NCBI GenBank assembly: GCA_039989895.1 | Contig: JBDXGY010000005.1 | Coordinates: 310,001 to 374,000, forward strand | DNA: 64,000 nucleotides | Direction: 5' to 3' | Source of the DNA: Hyphomicrobiales bacterium | GTDB taxonomy: Bacteria > Pseudomonadota > Alphaproteobacteria > Rhizobiales > JACESI01 | Shown: one piece after another, positions 53,389-63,397 of the stretch | How positions within the stretch are numbered: position 1 is the stretch's first letter | How the letters are laid out: each line of letters opens with the position of its first letter | The notes under the pieces: generated by a model | Seen by the model: only the letters and a program-made list of their open reading frames with translations | What the model was told of the DNA's origin: nothing | Database searches by the model: none | Made by a program: the position numbers and the translations under genes

Positions 53389-53461
53389 ACTCTACTCACA
53401 CTAAAAATTACTACATTGACCTATTGAATAGACAATAACCCAGGGGGCTTAAAATTTAGCT

Positions 53462-53491
53462 AAATCCTTGGCAACCATTTGGTAAGGATTT
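53462..53491. repeat. Imperfect inverted repeat between sciP and flgD
   Basis: AAATCCTT (53462-53469) and AAGGATTT (53484-53491) flank a centre with ACCA/TGGT. The two halves pair with a 4-base bulge. It lies 73 bases upstream of sciP and 77 bases downstream of flgD. It may be a sciP operator or a weak flgD terminator; no T-run follows. Confidence 0.35.
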
Positions 53492-53568
53492 GAGTTCGAG
53501 CATGAAAAATGGCGTAATTCTGCCTTTTTAAAGCCAAAAAAAAAGAAAAAGAACTTACTTTCAGGCGT

Positions 53569-54261
53569 TTAAATCGAGTTTGTTACTGAATTAACGGCGG
53601 TAATTGGCACATTTGTTGTCCCAATTAGAAGACTTGGAACCGCGCCCGAGAAGTCCACACCATCGACAATACCGCTGACTGACGTTGATATATTGACCGG
53701 ATTTTCATTCACGTCATTGCCCGTAACCGAGATCGTGAATGCGCCGCCATCTTCAAATTGGCGGCCATTTGTCCCTTGCCCGTCAAAAACAAATTGATTA
53801 TTTCCCTGTTGGAGCTGTTGCGTTGATTGAAGCACAACGGCCCCAAGACTGTCGCGAATTGTAATTTGAGCTTCAGGGATAGCAGCCCCTGCCTGAACGT
53901 TGAAGGTCGCTTCACCATTGGTCAAAACTGCCGTGTTGCCTTGTGCGTTCACGGTTGAACCGATGTAACTGACCACACTGGCTGCATTCTGGCTCTCAAT
54001 GGAGCTTAAAATCGTCTCAAGATTATCATTCGATTGTATCGACTGTTCAAGTTCCGAGAATTGAACCAACTGTTGTGTGAATGTTTCTGTTTCAACTGGG
54101 TCTGTCGGGTCTTGGTTTTGAATCTGAGCAACAAGAAGCTGCAAAAAAGTGTCAAAGTTTTGAACCAGCTCTTCACGGTCATTTACTGTCCCTGATGAGG
54201 GGACTGTTGCGCCAAGGCCATTGGCGACTGGGGCGATCGCTGATGATGCAATATCAACCAT
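53569..54261 (-). CDS. flgD: Flagellar hook assembly protein FlgD
   Basis: A 230-residue scaffold that caps the growing hook. The N-terminal signature is VNDREELVQNFDTFLQLLVAQIQNQDPTDPVETETFTQQLVQFSELEQSIQSNDNLETIL. After a Gly/Asn-rich linker come the tudor-like and FnIII-like parts (AQITIRDSLGAVVLQSTQQLQQGNNQFVFDGQGTNGRQFEDGGAFTISVTGNDVNENPVNIS). It starts 3 bases after the fliK stop, so the two form one unit under the sigma-54 promoter before fliK. Confidence 0.93.
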   Translation of the reverse strand: MVDIASSAIAPVANGLGATVPSSGTVNDREELVQNFDTFLQLLVAQIQNQDPTDPVETETFTQQLVQFSELEQSIQSNDNLETILSSIESQNAASVVSYIGSTVNAQGNTAVLTNGEATFNVQAGAAIPEAQITIRDSLGAVVLQSTQQLQQGNNQFVFDGQGTNGRQFEDGGAFTISVTGNDVNENPVNISTSVSGIVDGVDFSGAVPSLLIGTTNVPITAVNSVTNSI

Positions 54262-54264
54262 GAT

Positions 54265-56403
54265 TTAAACCTCAATATTTAATTGGCCAGGAGTGAACCG
54301 GGCATAGATTGTTTGAATAACATCGCTGGGCAGATTTGCCTCGATATCCTCGACAAGCAGGCGATCGTTCAAAGCGCGATTGCCTTCTTCTTCCAGACGT
54401 TGCGTTTCTTCACTGCCACGCTGGTCTTCATTACCGGTGAATTCACCATTTGTGGCTGCATTATTGCCGTTGCCGTTTGCACCATTATCTTTCAAGGAAA
54501 GATCAATACCTTCTTGAGATAATTTGATGCCTGATTGTAGGAGTGAACGCTCAAGTGCCCGCAGATCTCGTTGGAACAGATCAAGCGTATCTACCCGCTC
54601 GACCAAAACGCGCGCATTCACACTGCCATCGTCATTAGTAAAGAGGCGCACATCAACACGGCCCAATTCAGAAGGGTTGAGTTGAACATTAAAGCTATCA
54701 CGACCACCAACAACACCTCGAGAGAGTTGCGCTGACAAGGCTGGTAATGTTTCATTCGTGAAGAAAGATGGCGTCAATTGAGCTGTTGTTTGAGACCCGG
54801 CACTGGCCGCTGTCCCATTGGTGCTGAGCTGAATTGTCGGCTGGTTGTTAGTTTGGATGTTGGCAAGTTGCGTTTCATTCCCGCTCGGCTGGCCTAGAAG
54901 CTGAGCGATTTGGCTTATATTAGACAAACTATTCGCGCTATTGGTGGATGCACTTGTCTCAACAGCAGAATTTGCACTAAAATTAAGGCCCTGATTTTCT
55001 GGCGATTCAGTCAACTGACTGGCTTGCGCAAGATAGGCAGGATTAATACCATCTGCAGCGTTTGGATTAAACTGACCTCCACCAGCCGCTAATCCATTGG
55101 CCGGAGCAAATGCTCCTTGGTTAAAATTAGCGGGAAGTGTTTCAGCTTGCGCGGGAATATTCAAAGCAATACCAGCTTGTCGCGGCAAGGTTTGCTCAAC
55201 TCTTTGCGTCAATCTATCTGCTTGTTCATCATTAAGCTGGTTTAAATTTTGCTCACCAGTAGGCAACGGGCTTAATGAAGGTTGAGCAGATGAATTCGTC
55301 GCCTGAACTGGCGGATTTAATCCCGCTTGATTGTTCAATGCTTGCTGAATGCTATTTTGATTCACTGCACCAGCAGCAACCTGAACATTATTAAAGCTGC
55401 TGGGTTCAATATTTTGAACACGACCATCTGGTAAGACCGTTGAGGCGCCTATCAACGTTTCCGGCAAAACAATGTTAGCGTTACCATTGGTTACAGCAAC
55501 CTGCGTGACAGCCGCATTCGTATTTGGTGTTGGGGCGTCAACTTGAGACAATCCAGCAGGCACAATTACATCAAGTAAATCAACGGTGTTTGAGAGTGAG
55601 AAACCCTCTAAACTTTCACTAGCAGTATTTAGGTCAGCATTTGGGCCAGTATTAAGCGCATTTGTACCTGTTGGCAGATTGGGGGGGATTGGGCCCAAAT
55701 CGTCAGCACCAAGATCACCATCATTGAGGTTAGACGGCTGTACATTCAAGGGCTCTGGCCCGAACGCAGCCCGCACGGTTCCTTCAGTAGAAATCCTTTG
55801 TCCACTCAACTGCGGCAAAGTGAAAGCACCTAATAATGGAGTCTCTGGTATTGATGCTGAATCAGTGAGTAACGCCACATCTGGCTCATTACCACTTATC
55901 TCAGCGGTGGCTCGTTCCTCAATGCCTGCCTCGACTTCATTGAGGCCTTGCAAAAGATCTACTGGCAATAGCTCATTGCCCTCTACGCTTTCTGTATTTT
56001 GTATAATCAAATCATCTAGCACTGCACCGTTCAGATTGAGCGTCAAATCGCTGTTTTCCGCAAAATTAGTAGCAAGATCGAGGGGTTGCGTTTCGGGTAA
56101 AACATCTAATTGGTTCTCAAACGGCGATATCACAACATCCGTACTGATAAATGCTGCTAATCTGGGCTGCGTTGCAGCTGCCGTCACGACCTCGGCTGTT
56201 TCCGTCGTTTGAGTATTTAAGAGATTGGCAAAAGTCTGCTCATCGCCTGCCAAAGCGTTAAGCGCGACACTCGATGTCGCATTTGCATTCTCTCCAGATG
56301 CCCCCAATGCGGACGAGCTATTGGCAAAAAACGCCCCGCCACCTGTAGATGAAACGTTGCCCTGAGGTGCACTTTGGGCTTGAAATGATAAAAACTGGGT
56401 CAT
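54265..56403 (-). CDS. fliK: Flagellar hook-length control protein FliK
   Basis: A 712-residue, low-complexity Asn/Gln/Ala/Thr-rich protein ending in the conserved FliK domain: LSRGVVGGRDSFNVQLNPSELGRVDVRLFTNDDGSVNARVLVERVDTLDLFQRDLRALERSLLQSGIKLSQEGIDLSLKD. FliK measures hook length and switches export specificity through FlhB. The long disordered N-terminus is usual and is poorly conserved between species. A sigma-54 promoter lies at 56440-56455, and flgD follows after 3 bases. Confidence 0.92.
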   Translation of the reverse strand: MTQFLSFQAQSAPQGNVSSTGGGAFFANSSSALGASGENANATSSVALNALAGDEQTFANLLNTQTTETAEVVTAAATQPRLAAFISTDVVISPFENQLDVLPETQPLDLATNFAENSDLTLNLNGAVLDDLIIQNTESVEGNELLPVDLLQGLNEVEAGIEERATAEISGNEPDVALLTDSASIPETPLLGAFTLPQLSGQRISTEGTVRAAFGPEPLNVQPSNLNDGDLGADDLGPIPPNLPTGTNALNTGPNADLNTASESLEGFSLSNTVDLLDVIVPAGLSQVDAPTPNTNAAVTQVAVTNGNANIVLPETLIGASTVLPDGRVQNIEPSSFNNVQVAAGAVNQNSIQQALNNQAGLNPPVQATNSSAQPSLSPLPTGEQNLNQLNDEQADRLTQRVEQTLPRQAGIALNIPAQAETLPANFNQGAFAPANGLAAGGGQFNPNAADGINPAYLAQASQLTESPENQGLNFSANSAVETSASTNSANSLSNISQIAQLLGQPSGNETQLANIQTNNQPTIQLSTNGTAASAGSQTTAQLTPSFFTNETLPALSAQLSRGVVGGRDSFNVQLNPSELGRVDVRLFTNDDGSVNARVLVERVDTLDLFQRDLRALERSLLQSGIKLSQEGIDLSLKDNGANGNGNNAATNGEFTGNEDQRGSEETQRLEEEGNRALNDRLLVEDIEANLPSDVIQTIYARFTPGQLNIEV

Positions 56404-56439
56404 AACCTTCGCTCAAGTAATGATTTTGGTTTATATCAC

Positions 56440-56455
56440 TGCAAGCTTGAGGCCA
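56440..56455 (-). promoter_or_regulatory. Sigma-54 (-24/-12) promoter before fliK-flgD
   Basis: On the minus strand TGGCCTCAAGCTTGCA has the GG and GC elements 10 bases apart, as in the consensus TGGCAC-N5-TTGCA, with exact TGGC and TTGCA. Transcription would start near 56430, about 27 bases before fliK. The activator is expected to be FlbD, encoded in this window. Confidence 0.75.
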
Positions 56456-56672
56456 GTTTTTCTATTTAAAATAATCATTAAAAAACAATAGCTTAAAAAC
56501 TAATTGCTCGCCAAATTATACGGCTTTATCGGCAATAATTACCCGCTCGGCAAGTTTGACCTAGGCCTTTTGCCCCATCTCAACCATAGCATAAGAGATA
56601 CATGGATCTTATGTTGACCCTTGTCGTTTGCAGTCGTAAAACCACGCCATCAACCCAATTGGAATGCAGATC

Positions 56673-57863
56673 ATGCGCAACAGCCTCGGCCTCAACAAAC
56701 GACCGGAAGACACCCGTGTGGTGGTCGCCATGTCTGGTGGCGTCGATTCCTCTGTTGTCGCCGGCATGATGTGCGAAGAAGGCTATGATATCATCGGCAT
56801 CACGCTGCAGCTTTATGATCACGGTGCGGCCATCCAAAAGAAAGGCGCTTGTTGTGCTGGACAAGACATCCACGATGCGCGACGCGTTGCCGAAACACTC
56901 AATATTCCCCATTATGTGCTTGATTATGAAAGCCGATTTCGTGACAGCGTGATTGATGATTTTGCCGACAGCTATCTGCGAGGCGAAACACCCGTACCCT
57001 GCATCTCCTGCAATCAAACCGTTAAGTTCAAAGATCTGCTTGCAACATCAAAAGAGCTTGGCGCTGACGTTCTGGTCACTGGCCATTATATTCGTTCAAA
57101 ATTGCTGGATGAGGCGAGTGGCCGCTATGGCTTCTTCCGCCCGCAGGATTTATCGCGAGATCAAAGTTATTTCCTGTTTGCCACCACACAAGAACAACTC
57201 GACTATCTGCGCTTTCCACTTGGTGATCTGACAAAGCCGGAAACACGCGAACTGGCCCATCGTTATGGTCTGAGTGTAGCAGAAAAATCTGACAGTCAGG
57301 ATATTTGCTTTGTCCCAGATGGCAAATATGCCGACATCATTTTGAAACTGCGGCCGGAAGCCGCCGTACCTGGCGATATTATCCATCTGGATGGCCGCGT
57401 CTTGGGCCGCCATAATGGCATTATCCATTATACAATAGGTCAGCGCCGTGGTTTGGGTGTTGCAACTGGCGATCCGCTTTATGTGGTCAAACTGGACACC
57501 GCCCGTAACGCTGTCATTGTTGGTCCCACAGAGGCCCTTGTCACGCACACAATGTTACTGCGTGATATCAACTGGCTTGGCGAGGGCAGTATCAATGAAT
57601 TTACAAAAGATAATCCATTGCCAATGTTCGTCAAAGTGCGATCAACACGCCCACCGGAAGCAGCTTCCCTTTATCAAGATGATGAGGGCGTCAAAGTAGT
57701 GCTTATTGAGGGAGAGGCCGGCGTATCGCCCGGTCAAGCTTGTGTGTTTTATGAAAATGAGGCCGACGATTGCCGTGTGTTTGGCGGCGGCTGGATTGAA
57801 CAGGCAGAAAAGTCAGCGAGTGTAGAGGCGGCCATGACAACGCTTCTTTCCATTCGTGCCTAA
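56673..57863 (+). CDS. mnmA: tRNA-specific 2-thiouridylase MnmA
   Basis: MnmA puts sulfur on the wobble uridine of tRNA-Lys, -Glu and -Gln. The 396-residue protein has the PP-loop [32 protein letters not shown], the first catalytic Cys in [43 protein letters not shown] with the second Cys, and [22 protein letters not shown] 56673 is preferred to ATG 56664 because GGA at 56661-56663 is then at a workable distance. It fits functionally with mnmD in the same window, since the two modify the same uridine. Confidence 0.95.
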   Translation: MRNSLGLNKRPEDTRVVVAMSGGVDSSVVAGMMCEEGYDIIGITLQLYDHGAAIQKKGACCAGQDIHDARRVAETLNIPHYVLDYESRFRDSVIDDFADSYLRGETPVPCISCNQTVKFKDLLATSKELGADVLVTGHYIRSKLLDEASGRYGFFRPQDLSRDQSYFLFATTQEQLDYLRFPLGDLTKPETRELAHRYGLSVAEKSDSQDICFVPDGKYADIILKLRPEAAVPGDIIHLDGRVLGRHNGIIHYTIGQRRGLGVATGDPLYVVKLDTARNAVIVGPTEALVTHTMLLRDINWLGEGSINEFTKDNPLPMFVKVRSTRPPEAASLYQDDEGVKVVLIEGEAGVSPGQACVFYENEADDCRVFGGGWIEQAEKSASVEAAMTTLLSIRA

Positions 57864-57867
57864 TTTC

Positions 57868-58779
57868 ATGGACGATAATAAGGTGACAATCCGTATTGGT
57901 GTTGACTGGGGTGGCACTAAAATTGAGGTCATCGCCCTTGATGAAGCAGGCGCCGTCCTTATAAGAGAGCGCAAGAAGACACCGCGAGACGATTATAACG
58001 CCTGTATCAAAACCGTGGCTGACCTTGTCAGTATGGTTGAAGCGCGTACCGGACAGCGAGGGTCCGTCGGCATAGGCATACCTGGCACGATTTCACCAGC
58101 CACTGGTCTTGTTAAAAATGCTAATTCAACATGGTTGAACGGTAAGCCTTTACTAACAGATATGGAGGCCGCACTCACGCGCCCCGTTCGCATCCAAAAC
58201 GATGCCAATTGCTTCGCCGTTTCTGAGGCCATTGATGGTGCAGGGGCCGGCTCACCCATCGTTGCGGGCATTATACTGGGTACAGGCTGCGGGGCAGGCA
58301 TCGCGCTTGATGGCAAAGCGGTCTTAGGTACGCAGGGGATCGCTGGCGAATTTGGCCACACACCGCTTCCCTATATGACAAGCAAAGAATTCCCGGGTAA
58401 TCCTTGCTGGTGTGGCAAACAAGGTTGTCTTGAGACCTATATATCAGGCACCGGGTTTCAGCGTGACTACGAAACAAGAATCGGCATGCCCACGCCGCTC
58501 GGTGTTCAAGAAATTATTGCCTTTGATGATGAAGACAGCCGCGCCACCTATCGCGCTTATGTGGACCGGCTGGCGCGGGGCCTTTCCACCCTCATAAATA
58601 TTGTTGATCCCGACACCATTGTGCTTGGCGGCGGCATGTCCAACATCGATGCTATTTACAAAGACCTGCCGCCCTTACTTGCCGACCACGTTTTTTCTGA
58701 CTTTGTGGCCACAAAGATCGTTAAAGCTAAACATGGAGATTCCTCTGGCGTGCGCGGTGCGGCATGGCTTTGGTCATGA
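57868..58779 (+). CDS. ROK family sugar kinase (fructokinase/Mak-like)
   Basis: A 303-residue ROK protein. It shows the ATP-phosphate motif IRIGVDWGGTKIEVIALDEAG, VGIGIPGTISPATGLVKNANSTWLNGKPL, RIQNDANCFAVSEA with the catalytic Asp, ILGTGCGAGIALDG, GEFGHTPLPY and the zinc motif NPCWCGKQGCLETYISGTG (His and three Cys). It resembles Mak fructokinase and related hexokinases. No helix-turn-helix is present, so it is a kinase, not a repressor. The frame opens with GTG 57856 inside mnmA, but ATG 57868, 4 bases after the mnmA stop, is the likely start. Confidence 0.9.
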   Translation: MDDNKVTIRIGVDWGGTKIEVIALDEAGAVLIRERKKTPRDDYNACIKTVADLVSMVEARTGQRGSVGIGIPGTISPATGLVKNANSTWLNGKPLLTDMEAALTRPVRIQNDANCFAVSEAIDGAGAGSPIVAGIILGTGCGAGIALDGKAVLGTQGIAGEFGHTPLPYMTSKEFPGNPCWCGKQGCLETYISGTGFQRDYETRIGMPTPLGVQEIIAFDDEDSRATYRAYVDRLARGLSTLINIVDPDTIVLGGGMSNIDAIYKDLPPLLADHVFSDFVATKIVKAKHGDSSGVRGAAWLWS

Positions 58780-58794
58780 AATCCATTTCGCGTA

Positions 58795-58823
58795 TTGACA
58801 GGATGCGATCACAAACCTTATAT
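58795..58823 (+). promoter_or_regulatory. Sigma-70 promoter of the tRNA-Met gene
   Basis: TTGACA (58795-58800) and TTATAT (58818-58823) are 17 bases apart, a consensus arrangement. It lies 39 bases before the tRNA. Confidence 0.75.
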
Positions 58824-58862
58824 GCGCACTTGCGCGCTAACAATTGATGGCGTTTTGCAGAT

Positions 58863-58939
58863 GGCGGGGTAGCTCAGCTGGTTAGAGCAGCGGAATCATA
58901 ATCCGCGTGTCGGGGGTTCAAGTCCCTCTCCCGCTACCA
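58863..58939 (+). tRNA. tRNA-Met (CAU)
   Basis: A 77-base cloverleaf. The acceptor GGCGGGG pairs with TCCCGCT (with G-U pairs at both ends), the D arm is GCTCAGCTGGTTAGAGC, the anticodon arm GCGGAATCATAATCCGC has CAT in the loop, and the T arm GGGGGTTCAAGTCCCTC is normal. CCA is encoded at 58937-58939. The body is like elongator methionine tRNA; the lysidine-type isoleucine tRNA with the same anticodon is the less likely reading. Confidence 0.92.
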
Positions 58940-59317
58940 ATTACTTCAATGAGTTAGAGAAAAACCTCACCCAACGGCATGCCATGAGCATTACTCTAGG
59001 GGACAAATTTCTCTAATACTAGAACTTTTAAAAATCATGCTCTACCTACCTGAGAGGCAAACGCTGCTGTATGACTCTTGCGTTGGTTCGTGTTGATTGA
59101 TGATGTATCGGGCGAGTGCAAGTTTATGTGTTTTCGGCCCATTGCGGACCTTCGCCGGGCGTCGAGGAACTTCTTAAGGATTCACGAAAGCAGTCATTCG
59201 ATAGCTCATAATTAAATGTCCCGCGAGTAACAGCTTATCTAAAATCTAACACCAAAAACAACCAGCTTCACGTAAGAAAATATTTCGCAACCGACTAACA
59301 TTAATTGCCACTATAAC
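58940..59317. other. Intergenic region after tRNA-Met
   Basis: About 380 bases with no gene I can support. A GC-richer patch near 59140-59170 stands out from the AT-rich surroundings and reads like a remnant, but no frame or motif is recognisable. No integrase gene or tRNA 3'-end repeat is visible, so there is no sign of an island inserted at this tRNA. Confidence 0.5.
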
Positions 59318-60535
59318 TTAGGCGGCAGTTGCTGCATGTCGCACTCTTATTGTACCACCTGCCTCACTATAAAACGATGCAAACGCATCTGCAGGCATAG
59401 GTTTGGCAATGTAAAACCCTTGGACTTCATCAATGCCTCGCGCTTTCACAAAATCCCATTCATCGGCTGTCTCCACACCTTCTGCTAAAAGGCGCATATT
59501 GAGTTGCCGACCCAGTGTGGCTGCCACCCGAACAGTTTCTTGAGAGAATGAATCTTTACTCATACCGCGGATAAATGCTTGGTCAATTTTGAGCTCTGTA
59601 TAAGGGAACTCTTTCAGTGTCTTGAGGTTGGAATATCCTGTTCCAAAATCGTCAATTGCAATGTCGACACCCATTAACCTGAAGCGGGTGAGAACTTCCA
59701 TTGACGTTGCATTAAACTCAAGAACTTCGTTCTCCGTCATTTCAATTACAATCTTATCCGCTTCGATTTCATATTCATCTAATAAGCCTTGAACTTGGCT
59801 AGGAAACGAAAGATTGGCAACCTCAGTGGCTGTAACATTCAAGGCGATCTTGATGTGAATGCCCTTATCGCGCCACTTAGCCATATCAGCAAAAGCGCGG
59901 CGAAACATAAGGAACGTCAATTCCATCGTTAGATCATTGCCTTCAATCGTTGGCAGAAAACTTTCCGGAGATATTAATCCGTTTGCTGGATGCTCCCACC
60001 GAGCGAGCGCTTCAACGCCAACTATACGACCCGATAAAACATCCACCTTTGGTTGGTAATATGGCAGAAATTGCTCCGCCTCAAAGCCTGCCAACACATC
60101 TGTAAGTTCTGATGCCGTACTCACAGATTTTAAGGTTGCTTTTTCAGTAAAATCGACACCATGAAAAACGTTGTCTAAACATTGTTTCGTTAATGGCTTG
60201 CGGCATGTGCCAATGATCTTCAACTGATGAAGGTTGCCGAGTTTATGGGCGCTATCGATCAGGCGTTGTTCCAGACTAGATATTAATGCAATTGAACCTT
60301 TGAACGCATCTTGCTTAAGCGCACGTAGCATTTCGATACCATCCATATCTGGCATCATCAGATCAGACACAATAAGAGATATCTCATCCTTATTTTCTCT
60401 GACTATTTCGATTGCTTTTTGTGCGGATGATGCTTCAAAAATTTGATCACACCCTAGACCCATGAAATATCCATTCAACAGGATCAATTGAGTTGGGTCA
60501 TCATCAACCAGTAATACTTTTCCAATTTGATACAT
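59318..60535 (-). CDS. Response regulator with EAL c-di-GMP phosphodiesterase domain
   Basis: About 405 residues from ATG 60535; a TTG at 60544 is less likely. An N-terminal receiver (VLLVDDDPTQLILLNGYF, phospho-Asp in LIVSDLMMPDMDG near residue 60, KP in CRKPLTKQ) is joined to an EAL domain. That domain has YYQPKVDVLSGRIVGVEALARWEHP with the EAL Glu, ALNVTATEV, VIEMTENEVLE, IDDFGTGYSNLKTLKEFPYTELKIDQAFIRGM and GVETADEWDFVKARGIDEVQGFYIAKPMP. The main metal and catalytic residues seem present, so it should degrade c-di-GMP, favouring motility. The hybrid kinase gene upstream, 85 bases away on the same strand, is the likely partner. Confidence 0.93.
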   Translation of the reverse strand: MYQIGKVLLVDDDPTQLILLNGYFMGLGCDQIFEASSAQKAIEIVRENKDEISLIVSDLMMPDMDGIEMLRALKQDAFKGSIALISSLEQRLIDSAHKLGNLHQLKIIGTCRKPLTKQCLDNVFHGVDFTEKATLKSVSTASELTDVLAGFEAEQFLPYYQPKVDVLSGRIVGVEALARWEHPANGLISPESFLPTIEGNDLTMELTFLMFRRAFADMAKWRDKGIHIKIALNVTATEVANLSFPSQVQGLLDEYEIEADKIVIEMTENEVLEFNATSMEVLTRFRLMGVDIAIDDFGTGYSNLKTLKEFPYTELKIDQAFIRGMSKDSFSQETVRVAATLGRQLNMRLLAEGVETADEWDFVKARGIDEVQGFYIAKPMPADAFASFYSEAGGTIRVRHAATAA

Positions 60536-60620
60536 TGACCACAATCCACACTATAAATAATAGGGGACATCATTTACTTGAAATATCAAAATAACGATAA
60601 GATTATCACTTAATTAAGGC

Positions 60621-63386
60621 TTAAGAAGCCTGCGCCAATGGTGTGGATTGGCTATCTGGTTTTTCGAGGTGACTATCAATTTCTTGCATAAGTTGATTAT
60701 GAATTTTATGTAGCTCATCAAACTCTGACTGAGCCAATGGTAAATTTTTATCTTGTGCTGCTTTTTCTACAGCAGCGCAGCTTTTTGACAAAACTGATGC
60801 AGAAACATTGGCCGCCATTGATTTTAAAGCGTGAGCATTCTCAAAAACCTTCTTCGCATCGCTTTGTTGTAAACCCTCCAAGATTTGGTTCACAAGATTA
60901 GGCGCATTGGTGCGATAAAGCGAAATGAGCTTGCCGAAACTACTCTCAAATGCATCGCCCAAAATATCCCGAAGATTATCTAAAGCTTCCTCGTCAAACA
61001 GACTAGCTGCCTGCAAAAACGTGGGCCTGTGCTCCTGAGGCGCAAGGATTCTCGATTGAGTTTCAGTTTCAACCTCGTCTGCACCTAACCATTTCTTCAA
61101 TCCCTGATGAAGAGTTTCCATCGTAAATGGTTTGACGATGATGTCATCCATACCAGCATCTTTCCATTGATCTGCGACTTTGTCTGCAAGGTGGGCTGTT
61201 AGTGCAACAATTGGGGTTGGCGTCTTGTTCTTTTCCGTTTCCCGTTGCCGAATTATTTCTGTGGTCTGGAAACCATCCATTTCGGGCATGCTACAATCCA
61301 TAAACACCAAATCGAATGGCTGCCTATTAAATGCGGCGAGAGCCTCCAGTCCATTTTCAGCAACGATAGGCTCTATATCAAAGCGATTGAGAGCCTGCAC
61401 AATAACCTCGCGGTTTACGGGGTTATCATCAGCTATGAGTATTTGCCGGCCTTTGTAAGAGGCTAGTCTGTCGTCGCGCGTTTGAGTTCCGCCAAACAGA
61501 TTTTTGCCTCTTGGCGCGTCTGCTAGCAGCCTTTCAGCCACCTCAAACACACCACAACTAGACACTGGAAAACTAATGAGATCGTGCACTTTATCATCAT
61601 TGATAAGCTTCTCCACTGTGAACTCGCCAAGCCCAGTTAGCGCAACACAATATTGTGTCGAAACCTTCCCACGTAGTGTCAGCAAGTCTGCTGTTCGGGC
61701 AATGACATAATCAACCTTAAATTCTTGATCTTTCACATGATCAACGCTTGCCCGTGAGATGACTTTAATACCAGAACGTTCCAGTGCGTCTTTCAAAACA
61801 TGGAAGGTCGTCCCATTCGGTATAACAAGAAGTGCGCGCTTATTTTGTTCGATAGGACTTTTTGGTGTTTCTAAAGCTACCTTAACAGGTAGATCAAAGA
61901 AGAATGTTGTCCCGTGACCTGGTTCACTCTCAACACCAATTTCACCACCCATCGCTTCAACAAGCCGTTTACAAATTGGTAGGCCGAGACCTGTTCCGCC
62001 ATATTTACGCGTTGTAGATTGATCCGCCTGAGCAAAGCTCTCAAATACTTTATCCATCTTGTCGCGGTGGATACCAACGCCAGTATCTTTTACAGCTATG
62101 CGAACAGACGAAGGCGTAGAGGGGCTTTGTTCAATATTGATTTGAACATGCCCTGATTCCGTGAATTTAACCGCATTATTGACCAGATTGCTCAATATTT
62201 GATTGAGGCGCACCGGATCACCTTCAATCTCATCGGGAATACTGGGTGCAATATAGCAAGCAATATCCAGTTGTTTTTCTTGCGCTGTTTGCCAAAAAAG
62301 CGACATCACATCTTCACTAAAGGCACGAATATTTACTGGGATAGATTCAAGATCCAAATTCCCAGATTCAATTTTTGAAAAATCGAGAACATCATTGATG
62401 ATCGTGAGTAAGCTTCGTCCTGATTTCATAACAACATCGGCGTATCTTTGTTGCTTTGGCTGAAGGTTTGCTGTCGTCAGCAGTTCAGCCATCACAAGCA
62501 TGCCGTTCATCGGCGTTCTGATTTCATGACTCATCGTCGCCAAAAATTCTGATTTAGCAGCGTTAGCTGTTTCCGCTTCATTTTTAGCAACAGTCAATTC
62601 TTGCGTTCGATCTGCAACCTTATCTTCTAGGGTATGTTGATAATCGAGCAAAGCGTCATTCCGGCTCTCAATACCTTCTAGCATCCCATTAAAAGACTGC
62701 TCTAAAATACCAATTTCACCCTTGGTCTTTTCTTCTGTGCGAGTTGAATAAATCTGGGTTGAGCCTACCTTTTGCATGAATGCAGACAGTGTGCGTATAG
62801 GTTGGGTCAATAGGCGGATGGACCGCATTAAGAGTAGGATTGTGAGGAGTGACGCTCCAACAGCAATTGCTAAGGTAAAAAACAGGTTGTTGATCAAACC
62901 AGAGCGAATGGACGAAATATCTGAGAGCAGACGGACATGGCCTATAACGGAGCCAGATTTCCGAATTTCTTCTTCTACCCATAAATCATCATGAAGTAGA
63001 AAATTAGAAATAGATTCTCCCTTTAATTTCCTATTATCTTGCTTCAAAATCGCTTGATAGCCAACTTCAGCATAAGGGTTGCCTTCTTGATCGAAAACAG
63101 AAGCGAACTTGAATTGATCAAATCGTCCAATTCCCGTTAAAATGCGCTGAACACCGGCGAGATTATCTTCAATCATGGCGTCCGCGATTGGCGCCGAAAA
63201 AACGATGGCAGCACCCCGCAAGGCATTTCTCTTTGTTATGATTTCTCGCTCAAAAGAGAAGTAAGAAAGTACCGTGAAGGAGACCATCATCGACACAAAT
63301 ATCAAGGCACCAAGGACGACCGAGAGTCTAATATGTAGACTATCGCGATAACGCCCATTTTGTGCAGATTTTTGTTCTGTTATCAT
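60621..63386 (-). CDS. Hybrid sensor histidine kinase with receiver and HPt domains
   Basis: A 921-residue inner-membrane kinase of the BarA/ArcB type. Two helices (about 23-48 and 165-188) bracket a periplasmic sensor of about 115 residues. Then come a HAMP domain, HisKA with the phospho-His in [19 protein letters not shown] (about 287), HATPase with [32 protein letters not shown] and [11 protein letters not shown], a degenerate receiver (about 520-620), a receiver with Asp in [14 protein letters not shown] (about 697), and an HPt domain with His in [16 protein letters not shown] (about 850). The HPt can pass phosphate to a separate regulator, perhaps the EAL protein. The signal is unknown. 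Confidence 0.93.
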   Translation of the reverse strand: MITEQKSAQNGRYRDSLHIRLSVVLGALIFVSMMVSFTVLSYFSFEREIITKRNALRGAAIVFSAPIADAMIEDNLAGVQRILTGIGRFDQFKFASVFDQEGNPYAEVGYQAILKQDNRKLKGESISNFLLHDDLWVEEEIRKSGSVIGHVRLLSDISSIRSGLINNLFFTLAIAVGASLLTILLLMRSIRLLTQPIRTLSAFMQKVGSTQIYSTRTEEKTKGEIGILEQSFNGMLEGIESRNDALLDYQHTLEDKVADRTQELTVAKNEAETANAAKSEFLATMSHEIRTPMNGMLVMAELLTTANLQPKQQRYADVVMKSGRSLLTIINDVLDFSKIESGNLDLESIPVNIRAFSEDVMSLFWQTAQEKQLDIACYIAPSIPDEIEGDPVRLNQILSNLVNNAVKFTESGHVQINIEQSPSTPSSVRIAVKDTGVGIHRDKMDKVFESFAQADQSTTRKYGGTGLGLPICKRLVEAMGGEIGVESEPGHGTTFFFDLPVKVALETPKSPIEQNKRALLVIPNGTTFHVLKDALERSGIKVISRASVDHVKDQEFKVDYVIARTADLLTLRGKVSTQYCVALTGLGEFTVEKLINDDKVHDLISFPVSSCGVFEVAERLLADAPRGKNLFGGTQTRDDRLASYKGRQILIADDNPVNREVIVQALNRFDIEPIVAENGLEALAAFNRQPFDLVFMDCSMPEMDGFQTTEIIRQRETEKNKTPTPIVALTAHLADKVADQWKDAGMDDIIVKPFTMETLHQGLKKWLGADEVETETQSRILAPQEHRPTFLQAASLFDEEALDNLRDILGDAFESSFGKLISLYRTNAPNLVNQILEGLQQSDAKKVFENAHALKSMAANVSASVLSKSCAAVEKAAQDKNLPLAQSEFDELHKIHNQLMQEIDSHLEKPDSQSTPLAQAS

Positions 63387-63397
63387 CGCGAACAGCC

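Noticed and set aside
58940-59317. Possible genomic island attachment at tRNA-Met
   Set aside because: No integrase gene, no direct repeat of the tRNA 3' end and no change in gene content follow the tRNA.
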